Source of the DNA: UBA9732 sp963649615
GTDB taxonomy: Bacteria; Spirochaetota; Spirochaetia; Sphaerochaetales; Sphaerochaetaceae
Reading direction: 5' to 3'
DNA: 23,522 nt
NCBI GenBank assembly: GCA_963649615.1
Contig: CAVJIN010000027.1
Coordinates: 1 to 23,522, forward strand
The position numbers and the translations under genes were made by a program. This document shows positions 8,214-15,558 of this stretch, piece after piece. Numbering within the stretch: position 1 is the stretch's first letter; every line of letters begins with the position of its first letter. Under the pieces are notes generated by a model that was not told where the DNA came from, made no database searches, and saw only the letters and a list, made by a program, of their open reading frames with translations.

Positions 8214-8388
8214 CTTCGTCGTTGAGAACTTTCTCTAAAACCACAGAAACAATCTTCTCATGGTTATTCTCAAGTTCTTCTTCAGCTTCTTTATTTGTAG
8301 CCATGATTGCAGCCTCCTTGATGGCCACACATGTCATTTCATAAACATTTGCGTCTTTGTCAATAAGTGTATCAAGTGGAATGCTCAA
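8191..8388 (-). CDS. rpoZ: Omega-like subunit of RNA polymerase (spirochaetal type)
   Basis: A 65-residue protein opening MSIPLDTLIDKDANVYEMTC. The pattern of a short hydrophobic lead, D/N-x-Y-E-x-T-C-A-x-I, a variable acidic loop, then KIVSVVLEKVLNDEVEY matches what I recall of the small omega subunits annotated in Treponema and Borrelia, and the position directly before miaA and after a cytidylate-kinase-like gene agrees. Omega helps assemble and stabilise RNA polymerase. The start is a TTG (8386-8388): AGGAG lies seven bases upstream and there is no ATG in a suitable place. A longer upstream frame would cover the promoter and lacks support. The gene has its own promoter and overlaps miaA by 23 bases. 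The identification rests on a short sequence, so moderate confidence. Confidence 0.72.
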   Translation of the reverse strand: MSIPLDTLIDKDANVYEMTCVAIKEAAIMATNKEAEEELENNHEKIVSVVLEKVLNDEVEYTKPE

Positions 8389-8442
8389 GATGTTTCTCCT
8401 TGTCTGATTGTTTGTTCGTAGTTCAATCAGCACAGTGTTGTG

Positions 8443-8471
8443 ATTATAGTTTTTTTCAGTTTTTTTGTATA
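8443..8471 (-). promoter_or_regulatory. Promoter of rpoZ-miaA
   Basis: On the minus strand TATACA (8466-8471) and a perfect TATAAT (8443-8448) are 17 bases apart. The spacer consists mainly of two seven-A runs separated by CTG, so it is probably bent. The transcript start falls near 8436, giving a leader of about 48 bases before the TTG start at 8388. Confidence 0.7.
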
Positions 8472-8488
8472 GTAGCTTGAAAATACAA

Positions 8489-8524
8489 AGAAAATTAACG
8501 GCAGTTAGACCATTAACGGCAGTT
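8489..8524. repeat. 18-bp tandem duplication over the cmk stop codon
   Basis: Two directly adjacent 18-base units, 8489-8506 and 8507-8524, differ at two positions only (AGAAAATTAACGGCAGTT and AGACCATTAACGGCAGTT on the plus strand). The second unit contains the last codons and the TAA of the cytidylate-kinase-like gene; the first is an extra copy of that gene end downstream of the stop. Confidence 0.85.
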
Positions 8525-9028
8525 AACGGCCTGTACAATCTCGTCCACAATACTTTCTGGAGTTCTTCCTTCTGTATCAATTACCAAATCAGCCTCTGAG
8601 GTGTTATCATTATCAATGCCATAAATTCTCTTGTATCTAGCACTGTCATGGCCATCACGCCCCTGAGTCTGTTTTAAGCGCTCCTCGTATGAGCCACCTT
8701 CACGCTTGGTAATTCTCCGTGCACGTTCTTCATCTGAAGCCTTCAAGTATACCTTCAAATCAGCATCTTTGAGCATCCAAATTGCAAGCCTAGACCCCAA
8801 AATGCAATTGTCCTTCTCCATGGCCATTTGGACCTGTCTATTGTCCAGTTCCTTGTCAATGTTGTCATCTTTTTCTGCAAGTGCACAGAAATCCCAGAAC
8901 TCCATATTGCGCTCTTGTGCCATTTGTCTGAACGTGAAATTGATAAGGTCATACCCCAAACGCTTGGCCAACAGGGTTGACACCGTTGTGTTTCCACAGC
9001 CACTTTTTCCAGAAATTGCAATTCTCAT
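8513..9028 (-). CDS. Cytidylate kinase-like protein
   Basis: A 171-residue P-loop protein similar to the short cytidylate kinases (archaeal/spirochaetal type), which phosphorylate CMP or dCMP with ATP. Seen: the N-terminal MRIAISGKSGCGNTTVSTLLA, an NMP-binding region (DNRQVQMAMEKDNCILGSRLAIWML), a LID-like segment ASDEERARRITKREGG and the C-terminal DLVIDTEGRTPESIV. The loop reads GKSGCGNTT: the usual Walker A lysine position holds asparagine, which I believe is shared by relatives of this type but should be checked. The start overlaps the yicC stop by four bases (ATGA). The 3' end lies in an 18-bp tandem duplication. Neighbours rpoZ-like and miaA follow. Confidence 0.8.
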   Translation of the reverse strand: MRIAISGKSGCGNTTVSTLLAKRLGYDLINFTFRQMAQERNMEFWDFCALAEKDDNIDKELDNRQVQMAMEKDNCILGSRLAIWMLKDADLKVYLKASDEERARRITKREGGSYEERLKQTQGRDGHDSARYKRIYGIDNDNTSEADLVIDTEGRTPESIVDEIVQAVNCR

Positions 9029-9903
9029 TCTATGTTCCTCACCTGCTCCCTGATATTTTCAAGGCAATCCTTCATATTTACCACTTGCAAGTTTACTTCC
9101 ACCATTTGACTTTTTGAGCCGATAGTATTAATTTCCCTATTCATTTCTTGGCTAAGGAAGTCCATGCGTTTACCTACAGCTTCAGTAGAAGTTAACAGTT
9201 TCCTAAACTCTGTTATATGGGTTGAAAGCCTTACTGTTTCTTCGTTGATTGTAAACCTATTAAGCATGACAGCAACTTCAGTAAGAATTCTGTTCTCGTC
9301 ATATTTTTGGTCGCCAAGCATCTCATGAATTCTATTTAATAGATTAGCCTTAATCATCTCATCTAGTTTAGAGACATTTTCCTTTACCACATTCAAAGAT
9401 GCTTCAAGACTATCAATCATTGATGTCAAATCTCTACAAGTGGCCTCACCTTCACGCATCTTGGCATCATTAAACTGTTGCATAACAGAAGCAGAACAAT
9501 AGTCTAAACCTTCACGATACCCTTCAAAGTCATCGGACTTTATACTGTTTAGGACATCATCTTGAGAAATTATGTCTGCCATATTGACAACAACTTGTAT
9601 GCCTTTTTCGTGTGCTTGTTTCTGCACAGCTAAAATTGCATCCAAGTAAGAATTGACCAAGCTTTCATCCAATTGAATCTTTGCATTGCTCTTTAGATTC
9701 TTAATTCTAACAGATAAATCAATATGTCCACGCTGAGCGTATTTCTTAATTGTTTCAGTAATCTCAGCTTCATAGGGGCTCAAAACAAGAGGAGAATTAT
9801 AACTAATTTCTAAATATCTATTGTTGTAGCTCTTAAGCTCCATAGTGAGAATATAAGAATCTGTCTGGTATTCAGCATACCCGTATGCAGTCATGCTTTT
9901 CAT
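9025..9903 (-). CDS. YicC/YloC-family endoribonuclease
   Basis: A 292-residue YicC-family protein, full length for the family. The N-terminal signature MKSMTAYGYAEYQ and VELKSYNNRYLEI-like segment (here MELKSYNNRYLEISYNSPL, residues 21-39) are present, as is the C-terminal DUF1732 region with RILTEVAVMLNRFTINEE and GKRMDFLSQEMNREINTIGSK. YicC members are RNA-binding proteins reported to cleave RNA and to influence small-RNA decay. GAGGA six bases before the ATG is the ribosome binding site; the AGAGG directly abuts a 22-bp palindromic repeat (9916-9937), so the repeat may affect its access. The stop overlaps the cytidylate-kinase-like start, pointing to co-translation. Confidence 0.9.
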   Translation of the reverse strand: MKSMTAYGYAEYQTDSYILTMELKSYNNRYLEISYNSPLVLSPYEAEITETIKKYAQRGHIDLSVRIKNLKSNAKIQLDESLVNSYLDAILAVQKQAHEKGIQVVVNMADIISQDDVLNSIKSDDFEGYREGLDYCSASVMQQFNDAKMREGEATCRDLTSMIDSLEASLNVVKENVSKLDEMIKANLLNRIHEMLGDQKYDENRILTEVAVMLNRFTINEETVRLSTHITEFRKLLTSTEAVGKRMDFLSQEMNREINTIGSKSQMVEVNLQVVNMKDCLENIREQVRNIE

Positions 9904-9915
9904 GTTAATTCCTCT

Positions 9916-9937
9916 AGAGGTTTTTGCAAAAACCTCT
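9916..9937. repeat. Perfect 22-bp palindromic repeat, copy 1
   Basis: The left 11 bases, AGAGGTTTTTG, are followed by their exact reverse complement. It can fold as a 9-bp stem with a TGCA loop on either strand. Flanking CTCTAGA on the yicC side is shared with the copy at 10216-10232. It sits between a terminator and the yicC ribosome binding site. Confidence 0.9.
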
Positions 9938-9948
9938 GTGAACAGACT

Positions 9949-9977
9949 AAAAGAGCTGCCCTGTGTATTGGCAGCTC
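9949..9977 (-). terminator. Intrinsic terminator after the four-cysteine protein gene
   Basis: On the minus strand an 8-bp stem (GAGCTGCC/GGCAGCTC, arms 9970-9977 and 9953-9960) with a nine-base loop is followed by TTTT (9949-9952). It lies 28 bases after the stop of the small protein gene. The T run is short, so readthrough into yicC is possible; no clear separate yicC promoter is visible. Confidence 0.7.
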
Positions 9978-10004
9978 CTCATCTCCAAAGCTTTTAAACC
10001 TAAA

Positions 10005-10169
10005 TTACTTAGAAAGCTTTGCTTTGCACTGTTTGCAGACTTTCTTTGTCTCGCCATCAACAGATGCTTCATAGATAACCTTGATCCCATCTCTCTTGCA
10101 AACAGGGCATTCACCACGTCCGCTCTTGACCTGTTCTCTAATACCAGTACCTCTATGTGCCTTTGACAT
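10005..10169 (-). CDS. Small four-cysteine (zinc-ribbon-like) protein
   Basis: A 54-residue basic protein starting MSKAHRGTGIREQ. It contains CPVC (residues 21-24) and CKQC (45-48), separated by 20 residues that look like two beta strands, so a single zinc ribbon is likely. The basic N-terminus and lysine-rich C-terminus suggest nucleic acid or ribosome contact. GGAG seven bases before the ATG and a terminator downstream (9949-9977) show it is a real short gene. I recall similar small proteins in spirochaetes but cannot name a family or function. It precedes yicC and follows an assembly gap. Confidence 0.75.
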   Translation of the reverse strand: MSKAHRGTGIREQVKSGRGECPVCKRDGIKVIYEASVDGETKKVCKQCKAKLSK

Positions 10170-10215
10170 ATTGCCTCTCCTATAAATGTATTTCAGTTTT
10201 CAATTTGTGATTTCT

Positions 10216-10232
10216 AGAGGTTTTTGCAAAAA
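10216..10232. repeat. Palindromic repeat, copy 2, cut by the gap
   Basis: The bases AGAGGTTTTTGCAAAAA match the first 17 of the 22-bp palindrome at 9916-9937, and the preceding CT extends the shared CTCTAGA-type flank. The sequence then enters a run of N, so the repeat is probably what broke the assembly. It lies 47 bases upstream of the four-cysteine gene start. Confidence 0.8.
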
Positions 10233-10299
10233 NNNNNNNNNNNNNNNNNNNNNNNNNNNNNNNNNNNNNNNNNNNNNNNNNNNNNNNNNNNNNNNNNNN
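10233..10299. other. Assembly gap (67 N)
   Basis: Unknown bases. The gap contains the true 3' end of the outer-membrane barrel gene and probably the rest of palindromic repeat copy 2. The length is probably an estimate. Confidence 0.95.
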
Positions 10300-11313
10300 A
10301 GTAAAGGAGCCGGCCAAGCTAAAAGAATCTCCATTATCAAGACCTCTATAAATAGAAACTGGTATATGAGCATTTGCATATAGCTCCACTGTGCCAATTT
10401 GAGCTCCAAAGCCTATAGAATGAGTGCCCAATTTAAAATCCCTAAATCTAGCCTCATAACCAGTTCTTAAATAAAAACCATAGTTTTTAGCAAGAACAAG
10501 AGCAACCTCAACTCCGGTACTTAAAGATCTTGTTTCAGAAGTAAAAAGGTTTTTAATTTCAGCACCAGCACTAAAATTAAACATGTTTAGTCTGCCACGC
10601 TTTGAGTACTCATCAAAAGCATAATAAATGCCTATTCCGGTCTCCGATATAAAAGATTTCCAACTAATTGAGGTTTTGGAGCCATTGTTATCCAAAATGT
10701 TATCACACAACAAACCAACGGAAAGTCCACCGGACTTGAACATAAGACCCAAATTAATTTGCAAGAATTCACTATCTAAAAGTCTGTCATACGAGGTTAA
10801 ATAGGTTTGAGCAAAAAAATCAAAAAAAGCATTATTTCTATGGACCGGAGCATTGGCTCTCTGTTTACTTGATCCACCAGAAATACCAATGCCAGCTGCA
10901 AAACTGCCCAATCCAGCAGATAGATTTAACTTTATCTCCGATTTTTGATAGATATTGTAATACTTTACGTCATCCCCTTCCCCATTAAGCTCAACGTTGT
11001 AGTCAAATCCAATACTGAAAGAAATCATTTTTCCAATAAAGGCCGCATTTAACCCCGATGTTGGTAGCGATGGGAATGTTTCGCCACTGTTAGGAACAAA
11101 AGAATCCAAATACTGCCCATTAAGAACAAACAAATGCTCTTCTTCAAAAAAATAAAGAGAAGCAGGATTTATCATTGTAGGGTGTCTAGAGTCACTTACA
11201 GCAATACCAATTGACCCCATAGCCTCAAGACGAGCATCGTCAAAATTGGCATAAATGGGGAAGAATACTGCAAAAAAGAGAAGAAAAAGAACAAGTGTCC
11301 TTATGTGTTTCAC
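10300..11313 (-). CDS. Outer-membrane beta-barrel protein, PorV/FadL-like (3' end in gap)
   Basis: The 338 visible residues begin with a signal peptide (MKHIRTLVLFLLFFAVFFPIYA, cleavage probably after about residue 22). Next comes EAMGSIGIAVSDSRHPTMINPASLYF, the lead typical of PorV/FadL-like barrels (a glycine-rich turn, then NPAxL). The remainder alternates hydrophobic and polar residues as in beta strands. It resembles treponemal UPF0164/FadL-like outer-membrane proteins, proposed transporters of hydrophobic compounds. The start is GTG with AAGG just upstream, four bases from the TSCPD gene stop. The last visible residues, SLAGSFT, look like the final strand, so the stop is probably a few codons inside the gap. 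A reading frame through the N run ending FAKTSRNHK would be repeat sequence and should not be trusted. Confidence 0.7.
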
Positions 11314-11316
11314 CCC

Positions 11317-11562
11317 TTACCTTGTCTCCAATGCACGAGCCAACTGGTCTGGACAGGAAGTGTCGCGTGGACCACAGTGAATACCCTTAAGGCGTTCAAC
11401 TACATCTTGAGCCTTCATACCCTTACAAAGGGAAATAATGCCCTTGTGATTACCATCACAACCACCTTCAAATTCCACTTTTTGAACAACATCTTGGTCG
11501 TCCAACTCTACCCTAATCTTTCTGGCGCAAATGCCACTTGGTGTATACTCAATTTTTTTCAT
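11317..11562 (-). CDS. TSCPD-domain protein (TIGR03905-like)
   Basis: An 81-residue protein with five cysteines: GICARKI, FEGGCDGNHKGI, SLCKG, HCGPRD and TSCPDQLARAL. This pattern matches the small TSCPD proteins related to the C-terminal domain of B12-dependent ribonucleotide reductases; the cysteines suggest metal binding, but the function is not established. The ATG has no ribosome binding site; a TATATT -10 box lies exactly six bases before it (11569-11574), so the mRNA is probably leaderless. It is divergent from dinB and is followed after three bases by the outer-membrane barrel gene. Confidence 0.8.
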   Translation of the reverse strand: MKKIEYTPSGICARKIRVELDDQDVVQKVEFEGGCDGNHKGIISLCKGMKAQDVVERLKGIHCGPRDTSCPDQLARALETR

Positions 11563-11568
11563 ACATAA

Positions 11569-11597
11569 AATATATCAGAAAACCGTTTTCATATCCA
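11569..11597 (-). promoter_or_regulatory. Leaderless promoter of the TSCPD gene
   Basis: On the minus strand TGGATA (11592-11597) and TATATT (11569-11574) are 17 bases apart, with TGA just before the -10 box as an extended element. Six bases separate the -10 box from the ATG, placing transcription start on the start codon. The spacer contains the palindrome GAAAAC-C-GTTTTC (11578-11590), a possible operator. Confidence 0.62.
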
Positions 11598-11616
11598 CAC
11601 GATGTTGCTCTTGATG

Positions 11617-11625
11617 TGTTATAAT
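11617..11625 (+). promoter_or_regulatory. Extended -10 promoter of dinB
   Basis: TGTTATAAT is a perfect extended -10 element. There is no good -35 box 16-18 bases upstream (the region reads ACACGA), as is tolerated by extended -10 promoters. Exactly six bases (TAAGAC) separate it from the dinB ATG and no Shine-Dalgarno sequence is present, so the transcript should start at the A of ATG. Confidence 0.65.
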
Positions 11626-11631
11626 TAAGAC

Positions 11632-12801
11632 ATGGCTGAGCACAATGTTTTCTTCCATGTTGACCTAGATGCCTTTTTTGCATCTGTGGAGCAACGAGAC
11701 AATCCAGAATACAGGGGTAAACCACTCATTATTGGCGTGGTAGGGCCTAGGTCTGTTGTTTCAACTTGTTCCTATGAGGCAAGAAAATATGGGGTTCACT
11801 CCGCAATGCCAAGCCTACAGGCAAAAAAACTTTGTCCAAATGGAATTTTTGTACCAGGAAACATGAATCTCTATTCAAAAGTTAGCCGTCAAGTAATGAC
11901 CATACTTCACGAATATTCTCCAAACATGAAGCAGTGTTCTATTGATGAAGCCAGTTTGGATATGACTGGAACACAACGCCTTTTTGGCCCACCAAGGGAG
12001 CTGGCCAAAGCCATTAAAGATAGAGTTAAAACTGAAGTTGGAATCACCATGAGTATAGGCATTGCAACTACTCCTTTCATTGCAAAAATGGCAAGCGACT
12101 ACAACAAACCAGACGGCTTGTGTGCCGTCTCTCCGGGAAGAGAGCAACTTTTCATAGATACCATTGGACTTGAAAAGATTTGGGGTATTGGTAAAAGCGG
12201 AAAAGAAGTTTTAAAAGTAAAAGGAATCCAAACCACACAGCAGGCAAGAAGTTATTCTCTTGAAGGGTTACAAAGCCTTTTAGGAAATTCTTTTGGCGAA
12301 TATTTGTATAAAGCCTGCAGAGGCATTGACCCAGGAACAATGTCCCAAAAAGCTAAGACACACTCAATTTCTTCAGAAACAACCTTTATCCAGGACATTG
12401 TAGATGAGGCATCATTACACCAAACTTTGCTAGGAATGAGTCATGAGCTAATTGGAAGATCTCTTGATGAAGGTGTAATTGCACGAACCATTGGTCTAAA
12501 ACTAAGGTGGGGTGATTTTAGAACAATTACAGTTCAAGCGTCTCCAGACGAACCAATTCTTAATGCTGATAAAGTATATTCCATTGCAAAAACTCTTTTG
12601 GCTTCCAAGTGGAAACCTGGCCAAGGAATTAGACTTATTGGATTAGGTCTTTACAACACCTACAAGGGAGACATTCCAATTCAAGACAGTCTTTTTTCTC
12701 AAGATGAACACAAAAAAAGAACCCTTGACAAAACCATTCATGAACTTGGCGCCAAGGGTTATTCTCTAAAACGAGCATCTGAGCTTAATTCTAAAACCTA
12801 A
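11632..12801 (+). CDS. dinB: DNA polymerase IV (Y family)
   Basis: A 389-residue translesion DNA polymerase. Palm motifs FHVDLDAFFASVEQ (residues 8-21, metal ligand Asp11) and CSIDEASLDM (102-111, Asp105-Glu106) carry the catalytic acids. RPL-type fingers contain STCSYEARKYGVHSAMP, the thumb holds the helix-hairpin-helix IWGIGKSGKEVL, and a little-finger domain follows. Near the C-terminus QDSLF (351-355) fits the beta-clamp-binding pentapeptide, so the polymerase should be clamp-tethered. No ribosome binding site is seen; the extended -10 box six bases upstream suggests a leaderless message. Its TAA interlocks with the TAG of convergent pncB within four bases. No LexA-like box was recognised; a palindrome in the divergent spacer is the only operator candidate. 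Confidence 0.92.
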   Translation: MAEHNVFFHVDLDAFFASVEQRDNPEYRGKPLIIGVVGPRSVVSTCSYEARKYGVHSAMPSLQAKKLCPNGIFVPGNMNLYSKVSRQVMTILHEYSPNMKQCSIDEASLDMTGTQRLFGPPRELAKAIKDRVKTEVGITMSIGIATTPFIAKMASDYNKPDGLCAVSPGREQLFIDTIGLEKIWGIGKSGKEVLKVKGIQTTQQARSYSLEGLQSLLGNSFGEYLYKACRGIDPGTMSQKAKTHSISSETTFIQDIVDEASLHQTLLGMSHELIGRSLDEGVIARTIGLKLRWGDFRTITVQASPDEPILNADKVYSIAKTLLASKWKPGQGIRLIGLGLYNTYKGDIPIQDSLFSQDEHKKRTLDKTIHELGAKGYSLKRASELNSKT

Positions 12802-14243
12802 TCATTCTCAGCCATTTTAGCCTTCAAAATCAAATCATGCTTGAGAGTTTTTAATTTCTGTGAAAGCGAAACCTTATAAATATGAGGATTCATAAATCGT
12901 TTATAACTTTTGTGAAAATGAGAGAAATTCTCTTTTGCAAAATCCTGAATTTCCTTAAGAGGCTTCTTTTCCTTGATGAAAGTTCCATTTTCCATAACTT
13001 TAATCAAAAGTTTTTCACAAGAAACATATTTATCGGCCTTAAGCTGGAAGAAATCGGAGTCACTGAAAGGATGGAAGAACATAATATTCTCATCAGTTGC
13101 ATATTCTTCTTCATCAAGAGTAATTAAGTCAGCTATTGCAAGTCCGTCTGCATCATAGAACCTGTAAACCTGTTTAATTCCAGGGTTTGTTGTCTTTGCA
13201 TAGGAATTGCTAATCTTCATTGTTGGTTGGAAAGTTCCATCAGGCAATTGTTTTGCTGCCAGCTTATATACTCCGCCAAGTGCACTTTGAGTTCCACCTG
13301 TTACCAAATAAGTTCCAACACCCCAAGAATTTATAGGAACGCCGTCACTGACAAGTGTGCTAATAATTTGCTCTGTTAGGTCATTTGAAACACAAATTGT
13401 GGCATCCTCAAGACCTGCAGAATCCAATCTATGGCGAACCTCTCTTGCTAGATAAGAAAGGTCTCCTGAGTCAATTCTAACGCCTATCTTTAAGCCTTTA
13501 GCTTTCTGCTCAAGTCCAACAATAATTGCATTTTCAATTCCACTTCCAAGAGTGTCATAGGTATCAATTAGAAGGACACAATTGGTGGGATAAATCTTTG
13601 CAAACTCTCTAAAGGCCTCAAGTTCATTATTGTACGCCATAACCCAGCTATGGGCCATTGTTCCGCCTACAGGTATACCAAAAACCTTTCCGGCTATTGT
13701 ATTACTTGTGAGTTTTGCTCCACCAATGTAGGCTGCACGGCTTGCACTTAATGCTCCATCAAGACCTTGAGCCCTTCTTAGTCCAAATTCCATTACAGCT
13801 GTTTCTTTTGCTGCCGAACAAACTCTCATGGCTTTTGTTGCAATAAGGGTTTGAAAGTTTATGGTGTTAAGAAGTAGCCCTTCAATGAGCTGAGCATCCA
13901 TAAGAGAAGTGTGGATTCGTACTAATGGTTCTCCAGGAAATACCGTTGTGCCTTCTTTCATTGCATAGATATCACCGTGGAATTTATACGTTGATAAGTA
14001 TTGAAGAAAACCTTCGTCAAACATATTAAGAGATCTTAGATAAGCTATATCGCTCTTACTAAAATTGAGGCTCTCAAGCTGAGGAAGAAGTTCCCCAAGG
14101 CCCGCAAAGACTGCATAGCCACCATCAAATGGGTTTGTTCTGTAGAACATGTCAAAAACTACTTGTGGGTTTTCGCCACTAAGATAGTAGCCTTGCATCA
14201 TTGTAAGCTCGTAAAAATCGGTTGTAAGAGCAGAAATATCCAC
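12798..14243 (-). CDS. pncB: Nicotinate phosphoribosyltransferase
   Basis: A 481-residue enzyme that makes nicotinate mononucleotide from nicotinate and PRPP in NAD salvage. The N-terminus SALTTDFYELTMMQGYY is diagnostic. The central GGTMAHSWVMAYNNELEAF contains the histidine phosphorylated in the ATP-dependent family, followed by DTYDTLGSGI, GVRIDSGDLSYLAREVR, and SWGVGTYLVTGGTQSALGGVYKL. Start is GTG (14241-14243) with GGAG seven bases upstream, 11 bases after the serS stop, so it is co-transcribed with serS. The 3' end overlaps dinB by four bases with interlocked stops. Confidence 0.94.
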   Translation of the reverse strand: MDISALTTDFYELTMMQGYYLSGENPQVVFDMFYRTNPFDGGYAVFAGLGELLPQLESLNFSKSDIAYLRSLNMFDEGFLQYLSTYKFHGDIYAMKEGTTVFPGEPLVRIHTSLMDAQLIEGLLLNTINFQTLIATKAMRVCSAAKETAVMEFGLRRAQGLDGALSASRAAYIGGAKLTSNTIAGKVFGIPVGGTMAHSWVMAYNNELEAFREFAKIYPTNCVLLIDTYDTLGSGIENAIIVGLEQKAKGLKIGVRIDSGDLSYLAREVRHRLDSAGLEDATICVSNDLTEQIISTLVSDGVPINSWGVGTYLVTGGTQSALGGVYKLAAKQLPDGTFQPTMKISNSYAKTTNPGIKQVYRFYDADGLAIADLITLDEEEYATDENIMFFHPFSDSDFFQLKADKYVSCEKLLIKVMENGTFIKEKKPLKEIQDFAKENFSHFHKSYKRFMNPHIYKVSLSQKLKTLKHDLILKAKMAEND

Positions 14244-14254
14244 AACAGGTCTCC

Positions 14255-15532
14255 TTATCTTCTAATCTCGGTTCTACCACCCATGTAAGGGACAAGGGCC
14301 TCAGGTATCTTAATGCTACCATCTTCCTGCTGATAGTTTTCAAGGACAGCCACAATAGCTCTTGATAGAGCAACGGCTGTTCCATTAAGCATGTGAACAA
14401 ACTTGGCTTTACCATCGGTATCCTTAAATCTGACGTTGAGATTTCTGGACTGGTAATCTGTACAGTTGGAGGTGGATGTCACCTCGCCGTACTCGCCGTT
14501 GTCTCCGCGACCAGGCATCCAGGCTTCAATATCAAACTTTCTGTAAGCAGGGGCTCCAAGGTCACCGGTGCAGGTATCTACAACGCGGTATGCAAGTCCA
14601 AGTCCGCTGAAGATTTCTTCCTCAATTGCCAAAAGCTCATCGTGCATTGCATCAGATTCCTCTGGTAGACAAACAATGAACATCTCGAGTTTTGAGAACT
14701 GGTGGACCCTGTAGAGCCCTTTGGAATACTGGCCAGCTGCTCCGGCCTCGCGTCTGAAGCAGTGAGAAAGTCCAGTCATCTTGATTGGCAAGGCTTCTTT
14801 TGTAAGCGTCATGCCTGAATAGTAACCTCCAAGAGTAATCTCGGCGGTGCCAACTAGTGCGGTTCCTGTGCCTTCAACTGTGTAGATATTGCTTTCTGCT
14901 CCACGTGGATTGAAGCCAATTCCCTCAAGTATTTCTTCCTTGGCCACGTCTGGAGTAATCATTGGTGTGAATCCATGCCTTAAAACAATGTTCATTGCAT
15001 AATTTTCAAGTGCCATTTGAAGTAATACGGCTTCATTCTTCAAATAATAGAACTTGGGGCCACTGACACGTGTTGCTGTATCAAAATCAATAAGATCAAG
15101 CTTTTCGCCAAGCTGAACATGGTCAAGAGGCTTAAAATTAAATACTGGTGGCTTTCCTACATATTTGATGGCTGTATTATCTTTATCTTCTTTTCCTACA
15201 GGTGCTTTTGGATGAGCATAGTTTGGAATCTGACGTAATAGCGCGTTGTAATTCTTCTCTACTTCTTCAAGCTCGGACTCTACTTCTGTAATTTTTTCTT
15301 TTATGGTGCGTCCTTCTGCAATTAAGGCTTGACGTGCTTCTGGTTCAAGTTTGCCTTTCATTTTCACTGCATTCTCGTTTCTAGAAGCTCTAAGAACTTC
15401 TGCGTCGTGCATAAGGACTGCTCTTTTGTCTTGAAGAGCTATAACCTCATCTACATCAACCTTCATGTTACGATTCTTGATGTTAGCTGCAATTTCATCA
15501 CGTCTTGTCTTAAGTTCTCTGTAGTCAATCAT
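14255..15532 (-). CDS. serS: Seryl-tRNA synthetase
   Basis: A 425-residue class II synthetase that charges tRNA-Ser and tRNA-Sec. An N-terminal long antiparallel coiled coil (about residues 28-105) binds the tRNA long arm. The catalytic domain has LVGTAEITLGGYYSG, motif 2 SHCFRREAGAAGQYSKGLYRVHQF, FDIEAWMPGRGDNGEYGEVTSTSNCTDYQSRR-like serine pocket and motif 3 NGTAVALSRAIVAVLENYQQEDG near the end. The length is standard. ATG is preceded by AAGGAG eleven bases upstream. The message appears to start about 125 bases upstream and to run through the 13-bp repeat array, which would be its leader. Confidence 0.96.
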   Translation of the reverse strand: MIDYRELKTRRDEIAANIKNRNMKVDVDEVIALQDKRAVLMHDAEVLRASRNENAVKMKGKLEPEARQALIAEGRTIKEKITEVESELEEVEKNYNALLRQIPNYAHPKAPVGKEDKDNTAIKYVGKPPVFNFKPLDHVQLGEKLDLIDFDTATRVSGPKFYYLKNEAVLLQMALENYAMNIVLRHGFTPMITPDVAKEEILEGIGFNPRGAESNIYTVEGTGTALVGTAEITLGGYYSGMTLTKEALPIKMTGLSHCFRREAGAAGQYSKGLYRVHQFSKLEMFIVCLPEESDAMHDELLAIEEEIFSGLGLAYRVVDTCTGDLGAPAYRKFDIEAWMPGRGDNGEYGEVTSTSNCTDYQSRNLNVRFKDTDGKAKFVHMLNGTAVALSRAIVAVLENYQQEDGSIKIPEALVPYMGGRTEIRR

Positions 15533-15558
15533 TTTTTTGATATCTCCTTAGTGCCTGT

